From contig NC_135497.1 in assembly GCF_052857255.1 (NCBI RefSeq), positions 543,296,207-543,360,206 of the forward strand: a DNA stretch of 64,000 bases. The letters run 5' to 3'. A program made the position numbers and the translations under genes. Position 1 is the stretch's first letter, and each line of letters starts with the position of its first letter. Source of the stretch: Amblyomma americanum (lineage: Eukaryota > Arthropoda > Arachnida > Ixodida > Ixodidae). Under the pieces are notes generated by a model. That model saw nothing but the letters and a program-made list of their open reading frames with translations. It was not told the origin of the DNA and made no database searches. Positions 22,282-47,527 of this stretch are shown here, one piece after another.

Positions 22282-24040
22282 GAGACCCAGGCAGAGGCCT
22301 AGTTTTTTGTGTGCAGTGCTTTTTTTCTTTCGCTTTACAATAAAGTGTTTGTCATGGATCCTTCTTTTTGAGCCAGGTGCTTGTGCTCTTCAGTATGTCG
22401 TAGGCCCGGACTGCGTCACAAGGATGGTGACGCAAAGCAGCTAAACTTTACTGTATTGCAATGTGCGCACATCTGTAAATAGCCGTGTGACCGGCGTTTT
22501 CGGCATTTTGACGAAACTCTAAAATCTGTTAAAATCTTCTCATCGAACCACTTTTAGAGCGAACGCAAGGTGATCTTAAGGAAAATAAGTTTTGATGAGC
22601 TATTATTGGTATCGGATACTTCCTGTCTGATGATGTGGCAAATTCTCTGTGCTGTCGAAACTGATACGAGACGAGCCGGTTTTTAGAACATCGCTAAGGA
22701 GAATACATTTTGCTTATTATTCTCAGTGTTACGTGACTGAGTTTTTTTGGCGTATTATCTAGCCATCATCTTTTGTCTCATTTTTACGATTTTTAACAAA
22801 AATTTCAGTGACGGGATCTTCGTCAATACTAGGACGATCGAATCACTTTCCTTGAGAGGGTCTTCTACTTGAGGGAAGGAAAACAAGTTGAGAAGACGCC
22901 GACAGGACATCAAGTAGCATTTGAGGCTGCTTGACCAATTCATAGTTCAGCGATAGGCGAGCTCCTCGGGGCTGCTGAACCTGTAGCGATCGAACCACAA
23001 GGCCCATATATCGTCCTTCTGTGAGCGGCATAGCCCTAACCCGGGACGCAGCGCAGAAAGGTTCGTCGCCAAAGGCTTTGGCGAGTCGCCACTGTGAGGA
23101 GCCCTCAACCCTTAATACTCAACGAACATTGCCCGTGTTGCGCTATTGATTCAGAATCCCTTACCGTGGTGTCCACAGAAACGGAGGGTAGGTGCTTTGG
23201 AAGCCACGCGAGCTTTCGTGATCTGAAAGCCCTATGGTTGGAGCCGGGAGCGATATTTCCGGCGAGGGCCTGGGGTAAACAGCTCTTTGTCTCAATAGCA
23301 GTTTAGCGTCAGCATCACCAGCTCTTTACGCGATAGCGGTAAAGGCCCCGTTCACCCGAAAATCCAGTGCCGATGTTCGTGCTTTCGGTGTTGTGAGTGA
23401 AAAATCGCAAGCTCTTGATTGCCCAGGTATTGAATGCCCAGGTATTTTTGGATGCAAAGTAGATAACGACCATTTGCATATATGGTAATTAACCGATTGC
23501 GCTACCGCGTTATACCCTTAGGGCGGAGCTTAAGTGATCCTTCCAAGTTTTGCATGACAGATAGGAAAGCGCTTCCTGATGTCCCTGAGGGGCTCAAGTA
23601 TGTCTCCGTAGTACGTTTGCATTACAAGATAAGTTCCCACTTCGTCGACTATCGCTTGGTTTTATGACCGCGAGCTGTGGCGTTCGTGATTTGATTCCCG
23701 GTGTGTAGAGCCCATGTAATGGTAAGTGGTTCTCAGCTGGTACCCCATGGTGGAATATTTGGGAAGCCTTCTCGATGGGGCTACCGCTGGTATAATTACG
23801 ACTGATTGTCTGCGAGTCGAGGTTACTGTCAAGGATCTGTGCCATCTGTTGCCGTCGGCGACTGCGAGGATTTTCGTGGTCAAATAGCATCCAGGTCGCG
23901 GCAGTGTAACGCGAAATTCGGCGACAACTCGTGCACTACCGGATTGGAACTCGTTGCATTTTTATCGCCTTACCGTAATATCCGGTATACAGTCCGCACG
24001 CAGTGTGTAGTCCGCAACGCACAATTTTGGCTGCATATGG
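22282..24040. other. tubulin downstream flank, copy A
   Basis: No gene recognised. The polyadenylation signal at 22339-22344 belongs to the tubulin fragment. Short frames (22755-22943, 23094-23306, 23806-24093) recur in copy B at 43842, 44181 and 44894, with differences that show no sign of protein constraint. Confidence 0.6.
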
Positions 24041-24430
24041 ATTGTAAAACTTTTATTTCCAACAGTTTGAGAGGCTTTACGCCCTTCGCCTAAACGACAG
24101 CCAGAATGCCCTGGCTTGTGGCGGTGTCTTCGGCCAGTTGTACGACCTTTGTCTGAATCATCAGATCGGTGCTGAATAGGAGAGCCTCCCATTGGTCAAG
24201 CGAGAGAATTTTTTTCCCTCCAGGGGGGAAAAAGGGCCTTTCCAATATATATGGTTGAGATCCGCGTTGAGCTTGCACAGATTTGAATATTGTGACGGAT
24301 AATAATGACTACACATAACTGGGTTCTGGAATGTATGAGTCTGGAGACGGCTGATAAGAAAAAAAATACTAGACTTTCCGCACTCGTTACATACACTATC
24401 AGAATCAGGCGTGCGAACAGCACATAAAAT
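24041..24430 (-). mobile_element. LINE C-terminal fragment (zinc-knuckle end), copy A
   Basis: Read with one frame change the minus strand gives a CxxC...H...C knuckle and then SLDQWEALLFSTDLMIQTKV and AEDTATSQGILAVV before the stop near 24091. This is the usual last 40-60 residues of RNase H-bearing tick LINEs (compare WESALLSSDLAPQ at about 20500 and RWEAVLVSPDTKIQ at about 59400). A polyadenylation-like AATAAA lies at about 24051-24058 on the minus strand. The better-preserved duplicate is 45129-45520. Confidence 0.75.
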
Positions 24431-24662
24431 TATATTTGGCGCAGTTCAAGTATCACAAAACGTGGCAATAGAGTAAGCTTCGCGAACTTTGTGCCACATT
24501 CAGCGATGCTGAAAAAGAAAAAATGCTGTGCAGTGCGTATATACAGATGGTCCGCAAAGCGCAAAATATAAATTTTTTAGCATGTATAACTCGCAGACTG
24601 TATACAAGAAACCATAGTATATGTTACACAATTTCTGTAACTCCCCCTAAAAAAGCCGCTTG

Positions 24663-24868
<206 letters not shown>

Positions 24869-24994
24869 ATGCCAACAGTCACCGAAATGAAGGTGCATAA
24901 GGGAATTTTTCTATTCTTTTTAATTTTTAATATCTAGTGCCAATCAATTCTTTTTTAAAGAAAATTACTTATAAAGCAGCAGAAAAAACAACCA

Positions 24995-25068
24995 TGCCAC
25001 CGGTGGGATCCGAACCCACGACCTCCGAATATCACGTCCGGTGCTCTTACCAACTGAGCTACGGCGAC
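24995..25068 (-). tRNA. tRNA-like sequence 1 (anticodon position UGA)
   Basis: A 74-base minus-strand sequence folds as a class I tRNA: acceptor GTCGCCG with CGGTGGC (two G-U pairs) and discriminator A; D stem GCTC/GAGC; anticodon stem CCGGA/TTCGG with loop CGTGATA; 5-base variable loop; T stem GTGGG/CCCAC with loop TTCGGAT. A-box and B-box sequences are intact. The loop places UGA at 34-36, but position 33 is G instead of the near-universal U, and a serine tRNA would need a long variable arm. Probably a repeat-borne tRNA-derived sequence and not a decoding tRNA. Confidence 0.6.
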
Positions 25069-25476
25069 GGCTGTCCAGTCTGCTGCTTTCGTGGGTATTT
25101 ATGTTTTGCGTGTAAGCGAACCTTGAGAGTGTTCACCAGCGCCATCCTCGTTCATAGCGGTGGACGTAGCACGTCCTGTAATACCGCAAGTGTGACGTAG
25201 AACGTCATCTAACGACGAGGGCGGAAACTGTGCGAGAGCCCTCTTATGCTACCTATGGCATCAAGACTGCCAGAACCGCGACCCCCGTTAAGCTATTAGC
25301 AGAGAAGGCAAATGAAGTGATAGGCTCGTTTGACAAACATATTAAAGAAGCCAACAGTCACCGAAACGAAGGTGCATAGGAGAATTTTTCTATTATTTAT
25401 TTATTTTTTTTATATCTAGTGCCAATCAATTAGTTTTTAAAGAAAATTACTTATAAAGCAGCAGAAAAAACAACCA

Positions 25477-25550
25477 TGCCACAGGTGGGATCCGAACCCA
25501 CGACCTCCGAATATCGCATGCGGTGCTCTTACCAACTGAGCTACGGCGAC
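25477..25550 (-). tRNA. tRNA-like sequence 2 (anticodon position CGA)
   Basis: Same fold as copy 1, with one acceptor mismatch (C6 opposite U) and one anticodon-stem mismatch. The loop is TGCGATA, again with G at position 33. Likely a decayed copy. Confidence 0.5.
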
Positions 25551-25954
25551 GGCTGTCCAATCTGCTGCTCTCGTGGGTATTTATGTTTTGCGTGTAAGCG
25601 AACCTTGAGAGTGTTCACCAGCGCCATCCTCGTTCATAGCGGTGGACGTAGCACGTCCTCTAATACCGCACGTGTGACGTAGAACGCCATCTAACGACGA
25701 GGGCGGAAACTGTGCGAGAGCCCTCTTATGCTACCGATGGCATCAAGACTGCCAGAACCGCGACCCCCGTTAAGCTATTAGCAGAGAAGGCAAATGAAGT
25801 GATAGGCACGTTTGACAAACATATTAAAGAAGCCAACAGTCACCGAAAGAAAGGTGCATAGAAAAATTTTTCTATTTTTTTGTTTTTTTATATGTAGTGC
25901 CAATCGATTAGTTTTTAAAGAAAATTACTTATAAAGCAGCAGAAAAAACAACCA

Positions 25955-26028
25955 CGCCGCCGGTGGGATCCGAACCGACGGCCTCCGAATATCGCGTCCG
26001 GTGCTCTTACCAACTGATCAACGGCGAC
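25955..26028 (-). pseudogene. tRNA-like sequence 3, broken
   Basis: D stem reads GATC opposite GAGC and the T stem GTCGG opposite CCCAC, so both are damaged. Acceptor and anticodon stems are still recognisable. A tRNA pseudogene in the third repeat unit. Confidence 0.65.
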
Positions 26029-26199
26029 GGCTGTCCAATCTGCTGCTTTCGTGGGTATTTATGTTTTGCGTGTAAGAGAACCTTGAGAGTGTTCACCGGC
26101 GCCATCCTCGTTCATAGCGGTGGACGTAGCACGTGCTGTAATACCGCAAGTGTGACGTAGAACGTGATCTAACGACGAGGGCGGAAACTGTGCGAGAGC

Positions 26200-26340
26200 T
26201 TGTTGGATTCTTTAATATGTTTGTCAAACGAGCCTATCACTTCATTTGCCTTCTCTGCTAATATATATATACATCTATATATATTAGCAGACAAGTTAAA
26301 GGAAATGAGGGGCCCGTTTGACAAATTTATGAAGGGAGCC
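26200..26340. repeat. imperfect inverted repeat at the end of the tRNA array
   Basis: The segment 26205-26265 (ttaatatgtttgtcaaacga onward) is the reverse complement of the repeat-unit tail (about 25290-25350) and pairs imperfectly with 26275-26335, around a TA-rich centre (atatatatacatctatatat). One unit tail is therefore present in both orientations, forming a hairpin-capable end. Confidence 0.8.
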
Positions 26341-26890
26341 AACAGTCACCGAAACCAAGGTGCATAGGGGAACGTTATTTTTATTTTTTTATTTTTTTTA
26401 ATGTGTTACTCTTATCAGTTGGATAATAATACTTAGGTTAATAAATCGCTTAAAGAAAATTACTGCGCTCGTCATCCTCGTTCGTAGCGTTTTCCTCGTT
26501 CCATTCGCTGACACGCACAAGGCTCTCCGAGCGTATGGAAACTCTAAAGCTTTATTTGGGTAAGCACAACGAATGAATGAGTCAAATAACATTTATTTAC
26601 TTACATTCAACCGCATAAACGAACAGTTCGATCAGTGTTTATATTTTTTAACGGCAGGCTCATGATTCACCCAAAGAAGAGGAAGACAAGGTTTGCGACG
26701 TTCCGCGATGTGTTCATCTCTAAAAACTCAAATTTTCTTTAAATGATATAAGGTACACTTTATACGCACTTCTTGGCCTTCGCCGGATTCTGAGCTGATC
26801 CCTCTTTATGGGAGTGAGTCATTAACCTTGCGAGACCAACGACAACCAAAGACGGTTGACCACAAATCACCTACTCCTTCAGTGCAGACG

Positions 26891-27201
26891 CCCGCCGCGG
26901 TGGCTCCGTGGTTAGGGCGCTCGACTACTGATCCGGAGTTCCCGGGTTCGAACCCGACTGCGGCGGCTGCGTTTTCATGGAGGAAAAACGCTAAGGCGCC
27001 CATGTGCTGTGCGATGTCAGTGCACGTTAAAGAACCCCAGGTGGTCGAAATTACTCCGGAGCCCTCCACAACGGCACCTATTCATTTCTTCTTTCACTGC
27101 CTCCTTTATTCCTTCCCTTACGGCGCGGATCAGGGGTTCAACGATATATGAGACATACTGCGCCATTTCCTTTCCCCCAAAAAACCAATTAATATTATTA
27201 T
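26891..27201 (+). mobile_element. SINE, subfamily A, duplication copy A
   Basis: Well-preserved copy from head cccgccgcggtggctccgtg to an ATT tail, with target duplication ttcagtgcaga (26878-26888) and ttcagcgcaga (27201-27211). Its duplicate at 46316-46629 has the same flanks, so the SINE inserted before the segmental duplication. Confidence 0.95.
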
Positions 27202-27870
27202 TCAGCGCAGATCGGGTTTGGGGTAGATGTCGCATTTGTAAATATACCAGCGCAAAACGTAAGCCCATGTTACGGCAGAAGGGAAGACATTAGGACAAAT
27301 CCACTGCTCTCCTCACTGTAGTCGCGTCTCTTTTTGTGTACTCACTTCGTTTTTACAATGCGTGAGTACCGTTACAACTGATCCTGGTTGGGCGAGCGTA
27401 ATGGAAACGCCTGCTCGATGCTGCGGGCATCTTGGAAGCCTTAACGCGGGAAGCAACGCGCAAGCTGTGCAACATACTCTGAATAGCTGTTAAAATTGTA
27501 TGTACTGAATTTCGCGAGATAGGGGTCACAGTCATGTTCTCACAAAAAAAATCCTCAGCATATTTAATCCAGTTAATGAACAATTTCGAGCGTAAGGAGG
27601 CCCGTACCAAATCGTACTCAGCTTGCCACCGTTACAAATGCTGGTAAGGAATTGTCTATTTTGCTGCTGGGGCCTGATGTTTAATTCACAGGAAGTTATT
27701 TTAAACACCTGTTTTGATGCACAGCACGGGGAAGGCGCAAATGCAACCATTTTTCGCTTAATTTTGTACACTAGGTATGCGGATATCCATGGCTATTGAG
27801 GAAGGCTCCAATTTTGTTCCTCTTACGTTATGTTAAGGTCTGTTTACACGATGAACCCCATATCGGTGAC

Positions 27871-28097
27871 GCCGCAGTGCCTTTGGCGGTCGTCTGCTGA
27901 TGCCAAGGTCCCCAGTTCAATTCCTGCCGCGGCGGCCATATTTCGATGGAGGCGTAATACAAAAATACCCGTGTTCTGCAGCGACAAGTGGCGCATGTTA
28001 AAGATCCCCATTTGGGCTAAATTATTCTGCAGCCCTTCACTACGGTGTTCCCTCATACCCCATGTGTCGGTTCGAGACGTTAAACTCGACAATTACA
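27871..28097 (+). mobile_element. SINE, subfamily B-like, diverged, copy A
   Basis: Head gccgcagtgcctttggcggt, B-box-like gttcaattcctg, body tcgatggaggcgtaat and gttaaagatccccat, 3' block cttcactacggtgttcc and cggttcgagacgttaaac. Present at the same place in copy B (47303-47527), so it predates the duplication. Confidence 0.8.
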
Positions 28098-28122
28098 AAA
28101 AGAAAATCTGGAGACTAGTTAT

Positions 28123-28345
28123 TATGGAGGAAAAACGCTAAGGCGCCCGTGTGCTGTGCGATGTCAGTGCACGTTAAAGATCCCCAGGTGGTCAAAATTA
28201 TTCCGGAGCCCTCCACTACGGCAACTCTTTCTTCCTTTCTTCTTTCACTCCTTCTCTATCCGTTCCCTTACGGCGCGGTTCAGGTGTCCAACGATGTATG
28301 AGACAGATACTGCGCCATTTCCTTTCCCCCAAAACCAATTAAAAA
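28123..28345 (+). mobile_element. 5'-truncated SINE, subfamily A, only in copy A
   Basis: Starts inside the body (tatggaggaaaaacgctaag) and runs to an aaaaccaatt tail. Copy B lacks it: its flanks read gagaccagtttttgtg without interruption, while copy A has gagactagtt before the SINE and atcagtttttg after it, consistent with a short target duplication. The insertion is therefore younger than the segmental duplication. Confidence 0.92.
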
Positions 28346-28439
28346 GGATCAGTTTTTGTGTCGTGAAACAGGCTTCGCGTGACGTTCTACTTTCAGTTCG
28401 TTAAGTTCGCGCCTGGCCCGTATCTGGCTTGGCCCCGGT

Positions 28440-28690
28440 TGATGATGATGATGATGATTTTGGCCTCTGGTTGAATGGTACGTACCCACGGTGGGGGATT
28501 GGACAGGGTACATTGGCCCCGGTTATCTGCGCACCAGGGGTTCCAGCAGAAATTCCGATATCCTTTTTTCTGACGGCGGACCCTGGATCCTTGGCTGCCA
28601 TGTTGGTGAACGTCGCACAGTGAAATGTGATGCGCATGTCTAATCCTGTTATCAGCACCTGTGATGCTGGAGGTCGGAGCAAGCGGCTGT
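28440..28690 (-). mobile_element. probable LINE 3' end with GAT-repeat tail, copy A
   Basis: On the minus strand the segment ends in an ATC/GAT repeat (gatgatgatgatgatgatt on the plus strand at about 28439-28458), as the LINE at 3488 does. The adjoining frame is arginine- and proline-rich without clear motifs. Duplicate at about 47635-47880, with a shorter GAT repeat. LINE identity is inferred from the tail. Confidence 0.4.
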
Positions 28691-28959
28691 AAGTGGATTA
28701 GGCATACGCACGGCCTGTCGCCGTGCTACGTTCAGCAAACATCAGACAATTGTCCGCGGGCAGTGTGCATACCTAACGCACCGAAAGCAGAACACCGCCC
28801 GGACCAAGGAACGGCAAGAGGCCCGTTTTGTGAATCCACATTTACTAAAGAATTCCATGATCCATCAAAAGTATCGATCATTATACCTAGTAAAATCACT
28901 GCAAGGATGAACAATTTCTGCGCAAATTGTCTGTGTTAATAGCTTGCTGTCCACCAGGA

Positions 28960-29345
28960 ATATATTGGCACATAGCCACCCAATCTGAACCTGACAACGT
29001 TTGGCAGAAGGTTAGGCGGGCGGTGAGATTAAGAGGTTTGCAGGCATAAGGTGGGCGCAGCTGGCAAAGGACAGGAATAACTGGAGAGCCATGGGAGAAG
29101 CCTTTGCCCTGAAGTGAGCGTAGTCGGGCTGATGACGACGATGATGATAATGACCCACCCAAACCCCCAATCCAACCTCCCATACCCACACCCAACCCCT
29201 TCTTCCCAATGGGAAGCCACTGTTTCGAGAGCACAAACCAGGATGACTAACGCAGACTGATCGAACAGGCAACCCCGATTGGAACAGATAATGAGGCCCT
29301 GGACTCAGGTCTCTAACCTCTTGGGGCTACAGTCAGGCTGCTGCT
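28960..29345 (+). mobile_element. LINE 3' fragment, copy A
   Basis: In copy B the equivalent stretch (48160-48315) reads VWQKVRWADEITFAGTRWAQ and LAKDRNNWRAMGEAFV, which fits the C-terminal RxxWRxxGEAF block of RTE-type LINE proteins. Copy A carries frameshifts. A CTG-rich run and gatgatgatgaaataaag lie at the end (29340-29370), resembling a LINE tail. Confidence 0.6.
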
Positions 29346-29639
29346 GTTGCTGCAGATGATGATGAAATAAAGTTTTCCAATCGGTCGGTAACATTCAAAC
29401 TTTAGAACCGACCGCACGAGCACAAATCGAAAGGTTAGAAAAGTGAAACAATTATGCTGCAGAATGCACGTTAGTTCTTTCGAGCGAAACCAATTTCGAG
29501 CACCGAGAAAAGAAAGTAGAAGAGGCCGAGTTTGCCCCTGCAGCCAGTTGAGAGAACCCCGTTGTGCCGGAAGCTTTGCGAAACGAAAAATAGTTCGCGT
29601 TGTACGGCGCAAATCCTTTACACGGCATCCTCTACGTGA

Positions 29640-29665
29640 AATCAAGGCCTTATATATAAGCTCTG
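29640..29665 (+). promoter_or_regulatory. candidate TATA box for beta-tubulin
   Basis: The sequence ccttatatataagctctg (29648-29665) contains TATATAA about 200 bases upstream of the tubulin ATG at 29855. This would give a 5'UTR of roughly 170 bases without an extra exon. There is no other comparable AT-rich box in 29400-29855. Inferred from position and sequence only. Confidence 0.5.
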
Positions 29666-29854
29666 AAGCGCATTTACCATGGCAGGAACAGGCTGCGGCA
29701 CTACTTTTTGCGCTATTGAGTCGACACACGTACACATAGGAACAGAGTTGAGAAGAAGTGAGCGTTGATGCGGCGCAAGGCTACAAATACGTGGACCCTT
29801 GACCCGGGCAGGCAGTCGGCATCTTGACAGCTGAGTCTCGGAGTGGCATCGAAC

Positions 29855-43356
<13,502 letters not shown>

Positions 43357-43425
43357 GGGGAATTCTAGGAGACCCAGGCAGAGGCCTAGTTTTTTGTGTG
43401 CAGTGCTTTTTTTCTTTCGCTTTAC

Positions 43426-43431
43426 AATAAA
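43426..43431 (+). promoter_or_regulatory. beta-tubulin polyadenylation signal
   Basis: AATAAA 70 bases after the stop codon, followed by a GT-rich stretch (gtgtttgtcatgg). The same signal is kept in the duplicate at 22339-22344. Confidence 0.75.
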
Positions 43432-45128
43432 GTGTTTGTCATGGATCCTTCTTTTTGAGCCAGGTGCTTGTGCACTTCAGTATGTCGTAGGCCCGGACTG
43501 CGTCACAAGGATGGTCACGCAAAGCAGCTAAACTTTACTGTATTGCAATGTGCGCACATCTGTAAATAGCCGTGTGACCGGCGTTTTCGGCATTTTGACG
43601 AAACTCTAAAATCTGTTAAAATCTTCTCATCGAACCACATTTAGAGCGAACACAAGGTGATCTTAAGGAAAATAAGTTTTGATGAGTTATTATTGGTATC
43701 GGATACTTCCTGTCTGATGATGTGGCAAATTCTCTGTGCTGTCGAAACTGATACGAGACGAGCCGGTTTTTAGAACATCGCTACGGAGAATACATTTTGC
43801 TTATTATTCTCAGTGTTACTTGACTGAGTTTTTTTGGCGTATTATCTAGCCATCATCTTTTGTCTCATTTTTACGATTTTTAACAAAAATTTCAGTGACG
43901 GGATCTTCGTCAATACTAGGACGATCGAATCACTTTCCTTGAGAGGGTCTTCTACTTGAGGGAAGGAAAACAAGTTGAGAAGACGTCGACAGGACATCAA
44001 GTAGCATTTGAGGCTGCTTGACCAATTCATTGTTCAGCGATAGGCGAGCTCCTCGGGGCTGCTGAACCTGTAGCGATCGAACCACAAGGCCCATATATCG
44101 TCCTTCTGTGAGCGGCATAGCCCTAACCCGGGACGCAGCGCAGAAAGGTTCGTCGCCAAAGGCTTTGGCGAGTCGCCACTGTGAGGAGCCCTCAACCCTT
44201 AATACTCAACGAACATTGCCCGTGTTGCGCTATTGATTCTGAATCCCTTACCGTGGTGTCCACAGAAACGGAGGGTAGGTGCTTTGGAAGCCACGCGAGC
44301 TTTCGTGATCTGAAAGCCCTATGGTTGGAGGCGGGAGCGATATTTCCGGCGAGGGCCTGGGGTAAACAGCTCTTTGTCTCTATAGCAGTTTAGCGTCAGC
44401 ATCACCAGCTCTTAACGCGATAGCGGTAAAGGCCCCGTTCACCCGAAAATCCACTGCCGATGTTCGTGTTTTCGGTGTTGTGAGTGAAAAATCGCAAGCT
44501 CTTGATTGCCCAGCTATTGAATGCCCAGGTATTTTTGGATGCAAAGTAGAGAACGACCGTTTGCATATATGGCAATTAACCGATTGCGCTACCGCGTTAT
44601 ACCCTTAGGGCGGAGCTTAAGTGATCCTTCCAAGTTTTGCATGACAGGTAGGAAAGCGCTTCCTGATGTCCCTGAGGGGCTCAAGTATGTCTCCGTAGTA
44701 CGTTTGCATTACAAGATAAGTTCCCACTTCGTCGACTACCACTTGGTTTTATGACCGCGAGCTGTGGCGTTCGTTATTTGATTCCCGGTGTGTAGAGCCC
44801 ATGTCATGGTAAGTGGTTCTCAGCTGGTACCCCCATGGCGGAATATTTGGGAAGCCTTCTCGATGGGGCTACCGCTGGTATAATTACGACTGATTGTCTG
44901 CGAGTCGAGGTTACTGTCAAGGATCTGTGCCGTCTGTTGCCGTCGGCGACTGCGAGGATTTTCGTGGTCAAATAGCATCCAGGTCGCGGCAGTGTAACGC
45001 GAAATTCGGCGACAAATCGTGCACTACTGGATTGGAACTCGTTGCATTTTTATCGCCTTACCGTAATATCCGGTATACAGTCCGCACGCAGTGTATAGTC
45101 CGCAACGCACAATTTTGGCTGCATATGG
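43432..45128. other. tubulin downstream flank, copy B
   Basis: No gene recognised. Aligns to 22345-24040 with scattered substitutions. Short frames such as 44181-44393 and 44894-45181 occur in both copies by descent. Confidence 0.6.
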
Positions 45129-45520
45129 ATTGTAAAACGTTTATTTCCAACAGTTTGAGTGGCTTTAGGGCCTTCGCCTAAACGACAGCCAGAATGTCCT
45201 GGCTTGTGGCGGCGTCTTCGGCCAGTTGTACGACCTTTGTATGAATCATCAGATCGGTGCTGAATAGGAGAGCCTCCCATTGGTCAAGCGACAGAATTTT
45301 TTCCCCTCCAGGGGGGCAAAAGGACATTTCCAATATATATGGTTGAGATCCGCGTTGTGGTGACATAGCTTGCACACATTTGAATATTGTGACGGATAAT
45401 CAAGACTACACATTACTGGGTTCTGGAATGTATGAGTCTGGAGACGGCTGCCAAGAAAAAAAATTCTAGACTTTCCGCACTCTTTACATACACTTATCAG
45501 AATCAGGCGTGCGAACAGCA
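45129..45520 (-). mobile_element. LINE C-terminal fragment with zinc knuckle, copy B
   Basis: Minus strand reads CKLCHHNADLNHIYWKCPFA (CxxC-x7-H-x4-C) then, in a second frame, SLDQWEALLFSTDLMIHTKV to the stop near 45179. CxxC...H...C followed by WExxLxSxD is the C-terminus of RNase H-bearing tick LINEs. One frameshift separates the blocks. Confidence 0.8.
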
Positions 45521-45760
45521 CATAAAATTATATTTGGCGCAGTTCAAGTATCACAAAACGTGGCAATAGAGTAAGCTTCGCGAACTTTGTGCCACATTCA
45601 GCGATGCTGAAAAAGAAAAAATGCTGTGCAGTGCATATATACAGATGGTCCGCAAAGCGCAAAGTATAAATTTTTTAGCATGTATAACTCGCAGACTGTA
45701 TACCAGAAACAATAGTATATGTTACAGAACTTCTGTCCCTCCCCCTAAAAGAGCCGATTG

Positions 45761-45762
<2 letters not shown>

Positions 45763-45808
<46 letters not shown>
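45763..45808. repeat. (TA)n microsatellite, short allele
   Basis: About 46 bases of TA, at the position of the roughly 200-base array in copy A. Confidence 0.97.
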
Positions 45809-45812
<4 letters not shown>

Positions 45813-46315
45813 CTTTCTCAGTATACAGGAAATGCTAGGCATCTCATGGCAAGGAAATATGCTACAGATTAGAAATTACGACCTACACTGCGCTCATCAT
45901 CCTCGTCCGTAGCGTTTTCCTCGTTCCATTCGCTGACACGCACAAGGCTCTCCGAGCGTATGGAAATTCTAAAGCTTTATTTGGGTAAGCACAACGAATG
46001 AATGAGTCAAATAACATTTATTTACCTACATTCAACCGCATAAACGAACAGTTCGATCAGTGTTTATATTTTTTAACGGCAATCTCATGATTCACCCAAA
46101 GATGAGGAAGACGAGGTTTGCGACGTTCCGCGATGTGTTCATCTCTAAAAACTCAAATTTCCTTTAAATAATATAAGGTACTCTTTTTACGCACTTCTTG
46201 GCCTTCGCCGGATTCTGAGCTGATCCCTCTTTATGGGAGTGAGTCATTAACCTTGCGAGACCAACGACAACAAAAGACGGTTGACCACAAATCACCTACT
46301 CCTTCAGTGCAGATG

Positions 46316-46629
46316 CCCGCCGCGGTGGCTCGGTGGTTAGGGCGCTCGACTACTGATCCGGAGTTCCCGGGTTCGAACCCGACCGCGACGGCTGCGTTTT
46401 TATGGAGGAAAAACGCTAAGGCGCCCGTGTGTTGTGCGATGTCAGTGCACGTTAAAGATCCCCAGGTGGTAGAAATTATTCCGGAGCCCTCCACTACGGC
46501 ACCTATTCATTTCTTCTTTCACTCCCTCCTTTATTCCTTCCCTTACGGCGCGGTTCAGGTGTCCAACGATATATGAGACAGATACTGTGCCATTTCCTTT
46601 CTCCCAAAAAACCAATTATTATTATTATT
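46316..46629 (+). mobile_element. SINE, subfamily A, duplication copy B
   Basis: Same insertion as 26891-27201, with the same target duplication (ttcagtgcaga to the left, ttcagcgcaga to the right). Confidence 0.95.
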
Positions 46630-47302
46630 CAGCGCAGATCGGGTTTGGGGTAGGTGTCGCATTTGTAAATATACCAGCGCACAGCGCAAAACGCAAGCCC
46701 ATGTTACGGCAGAAGGGAAGACATTACGACAAATCCATTGCTCTCCTCACTGTAGTCGCGTCTCTTTTTGTGTACTCACTTCGTTTTTACAATGCGTGAG
46801 TATCGTTACAACTGATCCTGGTTGGACGAGCGTAATGGAAACGCCTGCTCGATGCTGCGGGCATCTTGGAAGCCTTAACGCGGGAAGCAACGCGCAAGCT
46901 GTGCAACATACTCTGAATAGCTTTTAAAATTGTATGTACTGAATTTCGCGAGATAGGGGTCACAGTCATGTTCTCACAAAAAATCCTCAGCATATTTAAT
47001 CCAGTTAATGAACAATTTCGAGCGTAAGGAGGCCCGTACCAAATAGCACTCAGCTTGCCACCGTTACAAATGCTGGTAAGGAATTGTCTGTTTTGCTGCT
47101 GGGGCCTGATGTTTAATTCACAGGAAGTTATTTTAAACACCTGTTTTGATGCCCAGCGCGGGTAAGCCGCAAATGCAAACATTTTTCGCTTAATTTTGTA
47201 CACTAGGTATGCGGATATCCATGGCTGTTGAGGAAGGCTCCAATTTTGTTCCTCTTACGTTATGTTAAGGTCTGTTTACACGATGAACCCCATATCGGAG
47301 AC

Positions 47303-47527
47303 GCCGCAGTGCCTTTGGCGGTCGTCTGCTGATACCAAGGTCGCCAGTTCGATTCCTGCCGCGGCGGCCATATTTCGGTGGAGGCGTAATACAAAAATAC
47401 CCGTGTGCTGCAGCGACAAGTGGCGCATGTTAAAGATCCCCATGTGTGCTAAATTATTCTGCAGCCCTCTACTACGGTGTTCCTCATACCCCATGTGTCG
47501 GTTCGAGACGTTAAACTCGACAATTAC
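47303..47527 (+). mobile_element. SINE, subfamily B-like, copy B
   Basis: Same insertion as 27871-28097. The sequence after it (gaaaatctggagaccagttt) is uninterrupted, showing the empty site of the extra SINE in copy A. Confidence 0.82.

Noticed and set aside
23094..24093. Frames shared by both duplication copies (for example 23094/44181) as conserved genes
   Set aside because: They are shared by recent duplication; differences between copies show no bias toward silent positions that I can see.
24995..26028. Three functional serine tRNA genes
   Set aside because: Position 33 is G in every copy, the variable arm is short, and the third copy has two broken stems; more likely repeat-borne tRNA-like sequence.
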